Source: Lunatimonas lonarensis
Lineage (GTDB): Bacteria > Bacteroidota > Bacteroidia > Cytophagales > Cyclobacteriaceae
Assembly: GCF_000390185.1 (NCBI RefSeq)
Contig: NZ_AQHR01000061.1
Location: 1 to 64,000 of the forward strand
Reading direction: 5' to 3'
Length of the DNA stretch: 64,000 bases
A program made the translations under genes and the position numbers. The notes under the pieces were generated by a model. It ran no database searches and was not told the DNA's origin. It saw only the letters and a list, made by a program, of their open reading frames with translations. Positions 18,412-27,348 of the stretch are shown in pieces. Numbering within the stretch: position 1 is the stretch's first letter; the number at the start of each line of letters is the position of its first letter.

Positions 18412-19590
18412 ATGTCAATCGGAAATAGTATGGGAACAAGCAGCTTAACCGGTATTTGCGTCCTTGGAGGACTGGCCCTGTTTGGATGTACCAAACCGAG
18501 GTCAGATAATACCTCCTATGCACAAGTTTCAATTTACGACACCGTATCGATCGAATCAAAAGGTGAACTGCTTTTTTTAAAATGGGGCCTTAGTACCGCC
18601 ACTGTCTCTTCCGACCTGAGCACCTTGTACAATTTCAACGTAGACGAACCTTCTTTGGAAGTCGTAGATCTCGACAAGCATATCCTGTCCCATAAAGTTC
18701 CTTTGGAGCGGGAAGGCCCAAACGGAATCGGTCAGCGGGGCAAAGGGGGGATTTTGGCACTCTCTGATCAACTGCTATTGTTCAAGGGATGGCCTGCTCC
18801 GTATGTTATGGACCTGGAAGGACGCAGAACCGGTCTGTTGGAGAACCTTGCTTCGATCAAGTCTTCGGTGACCTCTGTCGACCGTGATTTTATGTATGAA
18901 ATCATGCATCCCAGCTTTCCTAACTTGGTATTTGGCATCACGAACGAGTATCCGGGAAAGAACTTTGAGTTTACAGTGCTTGATCTCTCGGACAATTCCA
19001 TCAAATCGACTACTCCGCTGTCTGCCTGGGACAATTTCGCTGACTATTCCTTGGTTTTTGACGATGGAACGCAGTTTGACCTTTGGGCACCAAGGGTCTA
19101 CGTGACACTCCTCGGGCAATACATCTGTCTCAGCACAGATGTCAGCTCCGATCTATACCTTTACGATCCTCGCGCCGGGCAACTCGAGTTGAGGGAAATT
19201 CTACCCAAATTAACGCCCCAACAAAAAACGCCTACCGGATCCATCGACACGTCGGATGCAGCGCAATTTCAGGCCACTTTCCGCAAGTTGTACGGCGATA
19301 TCACATTTTCCCCGCCATTTTGGGACATGGATGCCCAAGTATATTACCGCTTTAGCTACACAACGACCTTTGAAAAATCAGAGGATGGCCTCTACCCCAA
19401 ACCCATTGGGCAGCATGTTTACCTATCTGTGATTGATACGGACCTCTCACACCATGCAGCATATCCACTGGAATTCCTAAATGAAGCACCGATGTTCAGT
19501 TTTAGCAAAGCGGGAAAGATCTGGACTTTCCTAAACCTACAGGACGAAATGGCCTTCCTACGATTGGAAGTGCCAACCGACATGCCCTAA
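18412..19590 (+). CDS. DUF4221-like lipoprotein, predicted beta-propeller
   Basis: A 392-residue exported lipoprotein. The start at 18412 (or 18430) gives a signal peptide ending LGGLALFGC, where Cys is lipidated; a longer open frame reaching back into rsmG has no signal peptide and is discarded. The body has repeated strand-rich segments and the phrase PLEREGPNGIG, which I associate with the DUF4221 family of Cytophagales, thought to be six-bladed propellers. Function unknown. Alone on the plus strand, convergent with der. Confidence 0.75.
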   Translation: MSIGNSMGTSSLTGICVLGGLALFGCTKPRSDNTSYAQVSIYDTVSIESKGELLFLKWGLSTATVSSDLSTLYNFNVDEPSLEVVDLDKHILSHKVPLEREGPNGIGQRGKGGILALSDQLLLFKGWPAPYVMDLEGRRTGLLENLASIKSSVTSVDRDFMYEIMHPSFPNLVFGITNEYPGKNFEFTVLDLSDNSIKSTTPLSAWDNFADYSLVFDDGTQFDLWAPRVYVTLLGQYICLSTDVSSDLYLYDPRAGQLELREILPKLTPQQKTPTGSIDTSDAAQFQATFRKLYGDITFSPPFWDMDAQVYYRFSYTTTFEKSEDGLYPKPIGQHVYLSVIDTDLSHHAAYPLEFLNEAPMFSFSKAGKIWTFLNLQDEMAFLRLEVPTDMP

Positions 19591-19617
19591 AGTCATCGTT
19601 TACGGATGGCTTTAGGG
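19585..19617. terminator. Convergent hairpin that includes the lipoprotein stop codon
   Basis: CCCTAAAG-T-CATC, a seven-base loop, then GATG-G-CTTTAGGG forms a 12-pair stem with one T-G position. The first arm contains the TAA stop of the lipoprotein gene. No T tract follows on either strand, so it may act as a bidirectional barrier or 3'-end stabiliser between converging genes. Confidence 0.5.
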
Positions 19618-19646
19618 TATAGTAGGAGGATGCTTCCTTCAGGCAA

Positions 19647-20960
19647 TTACTTTTTCTTGTACACAATTTTTATGGGAACCCCCTGAAAATCGAAATTTTC
19701 CCGGATCCGGTTTTCCAGAAAACGGGTATAGGGCGACTTGATGTACTGGGGCAGGTTACAGAAAAACGCAAATACCGGGTTTTTGGTAGGCAGCTGCGTG
19801 ATATACTTGATTTTGATATACTTCCCTTTGACGGCAGGAGGCGGATATTTTTCGATCTCCGGCAGTATCAGCTCATTTAGCTTGGAGGTAGCTACCTTGC
19901 CGGTTTTGTTTTCAAACACTTCGTTTGCCAATTCAATTGCCTGGAAAATCCGCTGCTTGGTGAGCGCTGAAATGAAGATAATGGGTATCCACTTGTTTTC
20001 CCCGAGTTTTTCCATCATCTCGTCTTTAAAGGCCTGCATGGTTTTATGGTCCTTTTCGATCAGGTCCCACTTGTTTACCATGATCATGATTCCCTTGTTG
20101 TTTTTGATGGCCAGGGAAATCAGATTGACATCCTGCGCCTCCAGCCCCCTGGTCGCGTCTACCATGATGACCACCACATCGGAATCCTCCAAGGTTCGCA
20201 GCGAACGCATCACGGAATAAAACTCGATATCTTCTTTTACTTTGGCCTTCTTCCGGATACCTGCCGTGTCGGTAATGATGAAATCCTTCCCGTACAGCTT
20301 GTACCGGGTATGGATGGCATCCCTGGTGGTTCCCGCTTCGTCGGTCACGATGGAGCGCTCGGTGCCCAGCAGCGCATTAAGAAACGAAGACTTGCCCACA
20401 TTGGGACGCCCCAGCACTGCGATCTTTGGCACGCCAAAGTCGGGGTCCTCGTCGCCTGTATCGGCAAAGTTGCGGACGACCTCGTCCAGCAGATCTCCAA
20501 TTCCACTGCCATTTACTGCCGCAATGGGAAACACCTGCTCATGGCCTACCCCAAGGGCATAGAATTCGTTGGCCATTAACAGCTTGTCCATGTCGTCTGC
20601 TTTGTTGGCCACCAGGTAGACGGGCTTTTTGCTTCCCCGCAGTTCGTCCGCAAACTCCTTGTCCAAATCGGTAAGCCCATCCAGGCAGTCGACCACAAAT
20701 AGGATGACTGACGCCTCATCAATCGCCAGCTTTACCTGTTTGCGTATCTCCCTCTCAAAAATATCGTCCGATCCGGTAACGTATCCGCCGGTATCGATTA
20801 CGGAAAAGAACTTTCCGCCCCACTGGGCATGCCCGTAATGCCTGTCTCGAGTGACACCACTAAGGTTGTCCTCGATGGCTTTACGTTCCTCTACCAATCT
20901 ATTGAAAAAAGTAGATTTCCCTACATTGGGTCTACCTACTATTGCCACTATATTTGCCAT
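19647..20960 (-). CDS. der: Ribosome-assembly GTPase Der (EngA)
   Basis: GTPase with two tandem G domains needed for 50S subunit maturation. Both P-loops read GRPNVGKS (near residues 8 and 184); G4 motifs NKAD and NKWD are present, and the C-terminal KH-like domain follows. The length, 437 residues, is typical. It lies 9 bases after era, so the two ribosome-assembly GTPases form an operon. Confidence 0.97.
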   Translation of the reverse strand: MANIVAIVGRPNVGKSTFFNRLVEERKAIEDNLSGVTRDRHYGHAQWGGKFFSVIDTGGYVTGSDDIFEREIRKQVKLAIDEASVILFVVDCLDGLTDLDKEFADELRGSKKPVYLVANKADDMDKLLMANEFYALGVGHEQVFPIAAVNGSGIGDLLDEVVRNFADTGDEDPDFGVPKIAVLGRPNVGKSSFLNALLGTERSIVTDEAGTTRDAIHTRYKLYGKDFIITDTAGIRKKAKVKEDIEFYSVMRSLRTLEDSDVVVIMVDATRGLEAQDVNLISLAIKNNKGIMIMVNKWDLIEKDHKTMQAFKDEMMEKLGENKWIPIIFISALTKQRIFQAIELANEVFENKTGKVATSKLNELILPEIEKYPPPAVKGKYIKIKYITQLPTKNPVFAFFCNLPQYIKSPYTRFLENRIRENFDFQGVPIKIVYKKK

Positions 20961-20969
20961 TGTTGTATG

Positions 20970-21863
20970 CTATTGTTGGTCGTAACCAAATCGCTTTAAT
21001 TTATTTTTGTTTTTCCGCCAGTCTTCCTCCACCTTCACGAAGGTTTCGAGAAACACCTTTTTGCCAAAAAAACGTTCCATTTCTTCCCTCGCCTGCGTGC
21101 CTACCCGTTTGAGTGCCTTGCCGCCTTCTCCGATCACGATCCCCTTTTGGCTGTTTCGCTCCACATAGATGACCGCCCGGATGCGGATGATCTTGCTTTC
21201 TTCCAGAAAATCCTCGATGGCCACTTCAGAACTATAGGGAATCTCCTTTTTGTAGTTTAGGAATATTTTCTCGCGGATAATCTCCGAGGCAAAAAACCGC
21301 TCTGGCCGAGTAGTCAGTTCATCCTTGTCGTAAAAGGGCTCGTGCACAGGCAAACGATCCAGAATCTCCTGCAAAATACGCTCGGTGTTAAAGGACTCGG
21401 TCGCAGAAATGGGTATTACAGCGTCCGTTCTCAACCGCTGGGTCCAGTAGGCCGTGACCTCATCCAGCTGGTTTTCCTTGTTCAAGTCGATTTTGTTGAC
21501 TACCAATAGCACCGGTATCCCGGAGTCGTTGATCTTTTCCAGTACGTCTTCTATTTCCGCGTCGGTTTCAAATAGATCGGTTACGAAAAGGATCACATCG
21601 GCATCCTCCAGCGACATGTGCACAAAGCTCATCATGTTTTTGTGCAGCTCGTACTTGGGCTTCAACATCCCAGGGGTATCGGAAAAAACGACCTGGTAGT
21701 GGTCGTCGTTGATGATGCCCATGATGCGGTGCCGGGTCGTCTGCGCCTTGGAGGAGATAATCGAAAGTCTTTCACCTATGAGCACGTTCATGAGCGTGGA
21801 TTTGCCCACATTGGGCTTACCTATGATGTTGACAAAACCCGCTTTGTGTGTGTTTTCGGTCAT
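20970..21863 (-). CDS. era: GTPase Era
   Basis: GTPase that binds 16S rRNA in 30S maturation. The 297-residue protein has GKPNVGKST, DTPG and NKID, and a C-terminal KH domain with IVIGEGGKALKRVGTQARE. It heads a two-gene operon with der and has a strong Bacteroidetes-type promoter immediately upstream. Confidence 0.97.
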   Translation of the reverse strand: MTENTHKAGFVNIIGKPNVGKSTLMNVLIGERLSIISSKAQTTRHRIMGIINDDHYQVVFSDTPGMLKPKYELHKNMMSFVHMSLEDADVILFVTDLFETDAEIEDVLEKINDSGIPVLLVVNKIDLNKENQLDEVTAYWTQRLRTDAVIPISATESFNTERILQEILDRLPVHEPFYDKDELTTRPERFFASEIIREKIFLNYKKEIPYSSEVAIEDFLEESKIIRIRAVIYVERNSQKGIVIGEGGKALKRVGTQAREEMERFFGKKVFLETFVKVEEDWRKNKNKLKRFGYDQQ

Positions 21864-21879
21864 GACAATAATTTTTTTG

Positions 21880-21912
21880 CAAAGGTACTTGTTTTTTTCC
21901 GTGAAGCCGCAA
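21880..21912 (-). promoter_or_regulatory. Promoter of era-der
   Basis: On the minus strand TTG (21912-21910) stands 22 bases before TACCTTTG (21887-21880), a perfect TAnnTTTG -7 box. Transcription would start about 10 bases before the era ATG. The stretch from here to the tRNA region (21913-22180) shows no gene. Confidence 0.65.
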
Positions 21913-22183
21913 AACCCCGATATTATACCAAAGAAAGTTTGGTTAATTAGGCGAATATTTTTGGGCTATCGAAAAAAATACCCAAAAACATGCAAAAAAC
22001 AAGACCCCTCCCAAACCCCTCACGATCAGCAAAAAGCAATACAAACACTCCCTTTGTTCCAAATATAATTCCAGCAGTCGCTTGCATTTAACCAAAATAA
22101 CATCTACTTTTGTACCACGATTTCAGTAAAACGTTACTGATGACACCACACTAGAAAGGCGATAAATCGGATTAAAGACATAT

Positions 22184-22255
22184 CGCGGGATGGATCTGCC
22201 ACGGCAGATCGTCGGGCTGATATCCGCCGCGGTGGACACTGGCTCGAGTCTAAAG
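22184..22255 (+). pseudogene. Decayed copy of initiator tRNA-Met
   Basis: Begins with the same 15-mer (ATATCGCGGGATGGA from 22180) as the intact tRNA 101 bases downstream, then shares TCGTCGGGCT of the anticodon arm and GG(C/T)TCGAGTC of the T arm at slowly shrinking offsets (99, then 95). The D arm is replaced by a perfect 8-bp palindrome GATCTGCC-AC-GGCAGATC, the anticodon loop is altered (CTGATAT instead of CTCATAA) and the acceptor stem is gone. It cannot work as a tRNA. Confidence 0.7.
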
Positions 22256-22284
22256 GAAGTGAAAATGTAAAGTGAAAGATATAT

Positions 22285-22357
<73 letters not shown>

Positions 22358-22362
22358 CTACG

Positions 22363-22397
22363 AAGGATACTGGAAACGGTATCCTTTTTTGTTTTTT
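22363..22397 (+). terminator. Terminator of the initiator tRNA gene
   Basis: AAGGATAC, an 8-base loop, GTATCCTT, then a T tract (six T including the stem end, G, six T). Five bases after the tRNA 3' end. Confidence 0.85.
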
Positions 22398-22564
22398 ATC
22401 AATTCTCTGGAGGGCTCATATATTAGTCACAACACAGTGCACAAGCGCAATGGCGGATTTCTGAGATCAAAACTGTTAATACACCAAAAAAGTAGATGCA
22501 AGACAGAATATTCAATTTACCACCTCACTCGCCACTGAGATAACACCTGTTCTGCGTAGGTTTT

Positions 22565-23140
22565 CTATTGGAAGTCAATGTCGATACCGTCATATTTTGC
22601 TATTAATTCCGGTAAAGTCATCGTTCCAATTTCTAATTCCTTGCAGATTGTTGGTATCTTTTTGAATAATTTATTGTCGTTATTACTTTCTGTTTCTTCT
22701 GTTACTAAAACCACACGTTCACCTTTGGCTTTAAGGTTGAGAGATAAAATCACTTGCTTCATGTCTGCACTTTCAATGAAGCGTGTTTTCTCACTTTCAA
22801 ATTCTACTTCTGTGAAATTTCTAGCCTTTTTGACGATTTGATTTACAAAATTATTGTTCAAGAGATGGAAAAATTGTTTAGTATTTGGAACAAGTAAGCT
22901 GTCAGTTTTATAAGGGACTTTTGCAGCTTTCAAAAATGTCTTGTCAGTTAAGTATTGCAATTTTTTTAGAACAAGTCCTCTTGAATTATATGTGCATTCT
23001 TCAAAGACCTTGTCAATTATTATTATATCACCGCTCTCGATTTTTGATTTAATAAATTCAAAGAGAACTCCTTTTTTGTCAAATGGTAAGTAGTAACGAA
23101 CCAACGACAAGAGCGAATTTGTGTCGATTACTACTTTCAT
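22565..23140 (-). CDS. DUF4411 family PIN-like protein
   Basis: A 191-residue protein opening MKVVIDTNSLLSLVRYY, the first acidic residue and layout of a PIN-type nuclease; further acidic residues occur in IESADMKQV and VTEETESNNDNK. This resembles the DUF4411 family, which is often encoded next to an ImmA/IrrE-type metallopeptidase, as here (4-base ATGA overlap). A toxin or RNase role is likely by family but unproven. The gene is clearly more AT-rich than its housekeeping neighbours, a sign of transfer. Confidence 0.75.
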   Translation of the reverse strand: MKVVIDTNSLLSLVRYYLPFDKKGVLFEFIKSKIESGDIIIIDKVFEECTYNSRGLVLKKLQYLTDKTFLKAAKVPYKTDSLLVPNTKQFFHLLNNNFVNQIVKKARNFTEVEFESEKTRFIESADMKQVILSLNLKAKGERVVLVTEETESNNDNKLFKKIPTICKELEIGTMTLPELIAKYDGIDIDFQ

Positions 23141-24294
23141 TGCAAATACTTCTCTAGTTTATCGGGTGAAATATTCAGAGTTTTACAAACATCGTATTCG
23201 TTTACTACTCCTTCATAAAAAGCTGTCTGAATGGTTGATATGAGCAATGGCGAGTTAATAGGTTTGGGCGTTGACCCACCTTTTTGAATACCAAGTAATT
23301 TGTCAAGCTCTCTTTGTTTTTTCTCTTCTTCTTGACGCAGTCGGTATTGCTCATCAAAGTCAGCTTTTATTGTGTTGTAGTTGTTTTGAGAAATTTTTCT
23401 CTCAAATAAAAGTTTAGTAAATAATGCAATTTGGCTTAGATGTGTCTGATTTGAAATACTTTCAATCAATTCAAAATAATAGTCATTCGTTCCGTCCGCT
23501 TTATCGATTTGTTCAAATGCTCTATTGTATTCACCTACTAAAAAATAATATGCAAAGTCATTGCACCATCTTTCAATAGCTGAAAGTTTATTGTTTGCGA
23601 AGCTTGAAATATCAATTTCTTCAATTTCTTCTTCGTTAAGCAAATAGTGTCCTAATTCGTGAATCAGTGTGAAAATTTCTCTCCTGAAAGAAGATTGCTG
23701 TCTTTTTAGAACAATTACATTTGGGGCAAGAAAAAAGCCGTCAATATTTGCTTTCTCTTTTTTATTCCAAGTTTCTACAAACTCGAAAACCAAAATATTT
23801 TTTTCAGCAAATTTTGAAATCAATGCACGTAAGAATTCCTTTGGGATCGGATTAAAACCAGGATATAATTCTTTCCTGATTTTAACCGCAATAGCTTTAG
23901 GGTCGTCTTGTACAGAAAAGACTGGCAAAGGCCTGTCAATATTTATCTCAGCTAATTTTGAAATAGCTGAAAGCGATATTTTAAACTCTTCAAATTGGTT
24001 TACAATCTTTTTAGCTCCAATATTAAGATCCGTCCCAAATTTGTTTTTCCTGAAGAAAATACTGGCATCTTTTGAAACCTCTGGTGATTTTGGGTCTAGA
24101 TAGTAGTGTAGCCCTTTGTTAAACACCTTGTCTATTCTCTTTAAATGATTGACATTTATCTCATCAGATAAAATATCATCTTTGGTTAGAGGTTTTGTAA
24201 GTCCTTCACTAATGACCAATAACAAATCTTCTGCTGTCATTTTGTACAATGTCAGCAGGTATTTAAGTCTTGATATGTTTTGTTCTACTTTCAA
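23137..24294 (-). CDS. HTH and ImmA/IrrE-type metallopeptidase
   Basis: A 385-residue protein. The N-terminal 60 residues look like an XRE-type helix-turn-helix region (LKYLLTLYKMTAEDLLLVIS), and the middle contains the zinc-protease motif HELGHYLLNEEE of the ImmA/IrrE (DUF955) family. The C-terminal part is charged (RQEEEKKQRELD). The start used is TTG at 24294, just after a TAnnTTTG box; the next ATG (24243) would cut into the helix-turn-helix. Overlap of 4 bases with the DUF4411 gene suggests a coupled toxin/regulator pair. AT-rich. Confidence 0.8.
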   Translation of the reverse strand: MKVEQNISRLKYLLTLYKMTAEDLLLVISEGLTKPLTKDDILSDEINVNHLKRIDKVFNKGLHYYLDPKSPEVSKDASIFFRKNKFGTDLNIGAKKIVNQFEEFKISLSAISKLAEINIDRPLPVFSVQDDPKAIAVKIRKELYPGFNPIPKEFLRALISKFAEKNILVFEFVETWNKKEKANIDGFFLAPNVIVLKRQQSSFRREIFTLIHELGHYLLNEEEIEEIDISSFANNKLSAIERWCNDFAYYFLVGEYNRAFEQIDKADGTNDYYFELIESISNQTHLSQIALFTKLLFERKISQNNYNTIKADFDEQYRLRQEEEKKQRELDKLLGIQKGGSTPKPINSPLLISTIQTAFYEGVVNEYDVCKTLNISPDKLEKYLQ

Positions 24295-24317
24295 GAATTC
24301 CTTATTTGCTAGTTTGG

Positions 24318-24325
24318 CAAATTTA
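24318..24325 (-). promoter_or_regulatory. -7 box of the ImmA/DUF4411 pair
   Basis: TAAATTTG on the minus strand fits TAnnTTTG, 24 bases before the TTG start. No clear -33 element. It supports the TTG codon as the real start. Confidence 0.45.
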
Positions 24326-24422
24326 CAATTTTAAACGTTCCTTTTCTTGATTTGGGTGTCTTTCTAAACTTACGCCTAATAGGTATTGCACAGCCACAAA
24401 GAGCTCCACCCGTTTTTAATTC

Positions 24423-25931
24423 TTAGCCCTCAAAAGCCTCCTTCAGCACCGCCTGCATCAGCATTTGGGCGTGCTGCTCGCTTTGACTGATTTCCTCCTC
24501 CAAGGCCCGACACTTTTTCATCAGGCTATCCACTTTCTCGACAATGGCTTTTTGTTCTTCTTCCTCAGGCAAGCCAATCAGAATATTATCCATCTTATTT
24601 TTAGGCAAACCTTCTCTGCCTGCCCCAGTTTGGGCCTTAATTATTTGTTTTTGGAAATAAGGTGAGCAAATCACCTTATGTATGAAATAACCAATGAATT
24701 CAAAAAAGGGACGAATGATAGCAACATGCTGGTTGATATTTCCTTCGTCAAAACTCTTTGGAACAATGCAACATCGGCCAATTGATCCGCCTGTAATATT
24801 CAAAAGCAAATCTTCGGGACGAACAATTGTACCATTCATTTTCTGATGAATTTGTTCTGAAATGAAGGCTACATCCTCAAGCCTTAACCCATCATCATAC
24901 ACATTTTGAGAGCGAATGAATTTAATGCCTTCATTTTGATAAATTGATTTACCCCCGCTTGGGGTACTTCCTGAGCCTGTCTTTGAGCAAATCTCCCCCA
25001 ATCTACACCACTCCCATCCTTCCGGCAGTTCAAAAGGCTTTTCGGAATCGGTAATGGGAGGTAATGGCTTTTCTTTCTTGATCTTTTTCTCCTTGATCAA
25101 TCGTGCTTTTTCTGCTTGGATGCGCTTGAGCAGTTCGCTGGCTGGTTCCAAGGGCGGTTGCTGTGCCTGTCGAAGATCCCGCCAATCCTCGGTCAATTTA
25201 CCCTGAATGGCTTCTTGAAGGATGGACTGCTTGAGTTGGGATACTACTTCCTTTTGAGATTCAATCAAGGAAATGAGCTCAATGCTTGATTCATATTCCT
25301 TAATTGCCTTATCAATTCTGAGAGCGAGTTCTTCATATCCATAAACTTTATCGCCCTTGGACAATTGGACAATATCTGATTGTTCATCTGGAGAACAGAC
25401 TGGCAATAGAAGGTCTTTCAGCTTATTTGCATTTACACTCGGTCGAAACTCTCCCTCATTCAAAGAAACAATCTGTGACCAATACGAATAGCTGTTGAGA
25501 AATACCTCCAAAAAATCAGGAAGCGAATTTTGGTTAGCTCTGATCCTAATCAAGTAACCAGCATAAATAGCACCTTCAGGAGCACTCTCAATTTTAAAAC
25601 TCTTCCCTGTTGTCCCTCCAGTTCTCGCAATCAAGATATCATCCTTGAACAAAAGGTAGGTGTCCTCATCTTGGCAATCGCAAAAGGGGACTGTTTCCCA
25701 GTCCACTTTTCCATCTGTGATATCGCTTATCCTTAGAAATTTATTCTTACCTGACTGGAGTGCCGAGGCATTATAACCATATTGAGTTCCCTCTATCAAA
25801 TTGCCTAGTGGAATGGTTTGATCGTTCCTTTCAAAAAAATGAGATAAGATTACAGTATTCCGAATCTGCCTTCTGATTTCATCCTGATCCTTTAGAAAGG
25901 TCAGGGGTACAAATTTAAAACTCAAACTCAT
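24423..25931 (-). CDS. hsdS: Type I restriction-modification specificity subunit
   Basis: The 502-residue DNA-recognition subunit. It has two target-recognition domains (about residues 30-190 and 300-470, the second starting PEGWEWCRLGEICSKTGSGS) separated by a helical spacer (about 200-290, with SQLKQSILQEAIQGKLTEDW) and closed by a second helix (EEEEQKAIVEKVDSLMKKCR). It overlaps hsdM by 4 bases (ATGA). No second or inverted hsdS copy is present, so no phase-variable shuffling is visible in the window. Confidence 0.93.
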   Translation of the reverse strand: MSLSFKFVPLTFLKDQDEIRRQIRNTVILSHFFERNDQTIPLGNLIEGTQYGYNASALQSGKNKFLRISDITDGKVDWETVPFCDCQDEDTYLLFKDDILIARTGGTTGKSFKIESAPEGAIYAGYLIRIRANQNSLPDFLEVFLNSYSYWSQIVSLNEGEFRPSVNANKLKDLLLPVCSPDEQSDIVQLSKGDKVYGYEELALRIDKAIKEYESSIELISLIESQKEVVSQLKQSILQEAIQGKLTEDWRDLRQAQQPPLEPASELLKRIQAEKARLIKEKKIKKEKPLPPITDSEKPFELPEGWEWCRLGEICSKTGSGSTPSGGKSIYQNEGIKFIRSQNVYDDGLRLEDVAFISEQIHQKMNGTIVRPEDLLLNITGGSIGRCCIVPKSFDEGNINQHVAIIRPFFEFIGYFIHKVICSPYFQKQIIKAQTGAGREGLPKNKMDNILIGLPEEEEQKAIVEKVDSLMKKCRALEEEISQSEQHAQMLMQAVLKEAFEG

Positions 25932-27346
25932 GAGCCTAACTCAGTTAATAATTCTGCTATCCTATTTTGGCTTTTTTTCAATTTCCCAATAAGATCCTGC
26001 TTGGAATAAGTGGCTTCTTCCTCTTTTTTGAATGGATTTTTTAAATCCAAATCGAATCCTTTCAAGTCCTCAACGTTCACCTTCCAGGCCACTTCGTTTT
26101 CCACCCGATTATCCCACCACTCAATCAGGGGTTGGAATTCCTCAAACTGAATCGGCTTGAGTTTGGAATAGCTTTTTTGTCCCTCGGGCAGGCGGTGCTC
26201 GTAGTACCAGATTTCTTTGGTCGGGCTGCCTTTTTCGAAAAAGAGCAGGTTGGTACTCACCGTGGCCGGGAAAAAAGTACTCTGCGGCAGGCGGATGATG
26301 GTATGCAGGTTGGCATCGGTCAGGAGCTTTTCCCGGATACGGGCCTTCACTCCCTCACCCGTGATCGAGCCATCCGGCAAGACGATGGCGCAGCGCCCAA
26401 CTGGCTTGAGCAGTTGCAGCATCAGAATCACAAAGAGGTCGGCAGATTCCTTGCAGCGGAAGGAAGCCGGAAAGTTGGTCTCCACTCCATCGGCGATACT
26501 GGCCCCGAAAGGTGGATTGGCCAGAATCACATCCACTTCATCTTTTCGGGAAATGCTGTTGTATTCCTTTTTGAGGCTGTCGATGTAGTGGTAGTCGGGC
26601 ACGTCCATCTCGTGCAGGATGAGATTGGTGAGACCAAGCACATAGGCTACAGGCTTGAGTTCCCAGCCGGTGATGCTGTTTTGGAGGACTTGCTCGTCCT
26701 CTAGGGTCTTCACATAATGATCCCGTACATGGTCGATGGCTGCGGTAAGGAATCCCCCCGTACCGGCAGCCGGATCGAGGACCTTTTCGCCCAGTTTGGG
26801 ATTGGTCATTTGCGTCATGAGTTGGGTCACTGCACGGGGCGTGTAGTATTCCCCCTTGTTGCCCGCATCCCGGAGTTCTTGCAGGATGCTTTCGTAGATG
26901 TTACCGAAGATGTGTTTGTCCTCGGAGTTGTTGAAGTCGATCTCGTTGAGCTTGTTGATGACCTTGCGCATCTCATAGCCCGACTTCATGTAGTTATTGG
27001 ACCCGTCAAAGACCTCCTTGACGATCGCCGCACGTTTGGGTTGGACTGCATTGCTCAGGTTTCTCAGGCTTACAAAAAGTCCCGTGGATGGGTGATCGAT
27101 GAAATTCAGGAGTTCGTCCCCGGTGATTCCTTCGGGATTTGCAGCCCAATTTCTCCATTGAAACTGTGGAGGGATGACAGAGACATATTTGTCCCTGATG
27201 ACTTCAAGTTCCTGATCTTTGTCATCCATGATTTTTAGAAAGAGCATCCACCCGAGTTGTTCGAGTCGCTGTGCATCGCCGGAGATACCCCGGTCCTGAC
27301 GCATGATATTCCGTATGCTGTTGACGACAGCACCTACATTGGCCAT
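25928..27346 (-). CDS. hsdM: Type I restriction-modification DNA methyltransferase subunit
   Basis: The 472-residue N6-adenine methyltransferase. It has the N-terminal HsdM domain (DAQRLEQLGWMLFLKIMDDK), the SAM motif VLDPAAGTGGFLTAAIDHV and the catalytic ILANPPFG. Complete in length. It is coupled to hsdS by a 4-base overlap and follows the DUF1016 gene after 2 bases. Confidence 0.95.
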   Translation of the reverse strand: MANVGAVVNSIRNIMRQDRGISGDAQRLEQLGWMLFLKIMDDKDQELEVIRDKYVSVIPPQFQWRNWAANPEGITGDELLNFIDHPSTGLFVSLRNLSNAVQPKRAAIVKEVFDGSNNYMKSGYEMRKVINKLNEIDFNNSEDKHIFGNIYESILQELRDAGNKGEYYTPRAVTQLMTQMTNPKLGEKVLDPAAGTGGFLTAAIDHVRDHYVKTLEDEQVLQNSITGWELKPVAYVLGLTNLILHEMDVPDYHYIDSLKKEYNSISRKDEVDVILANPPFGASIADGVETNFPASFRCKESADLFVILMLQLLKPVGRCAIVLPDGSITGEGVKARIREKLLTDANLHTIIRLPQSTFFPATVSTNLLFFEKGSPTKEIWYYEHRLPEGQKSYSKLKPIQFEEFQPLIEWWDNRVENEVAWKVNVEDLKGFDLDLKNPFKKEEEATYSKQDLIGKLKKSQNRIAELLTELGS

Positions 27347-27348
27347 AA

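Noticed and set aside
24423-25931. Possible phase-variable hsdS
   Set aside because: Only one hsdS is present, with no inverted copy, recombinase gene or simple sequence repeat nearby.
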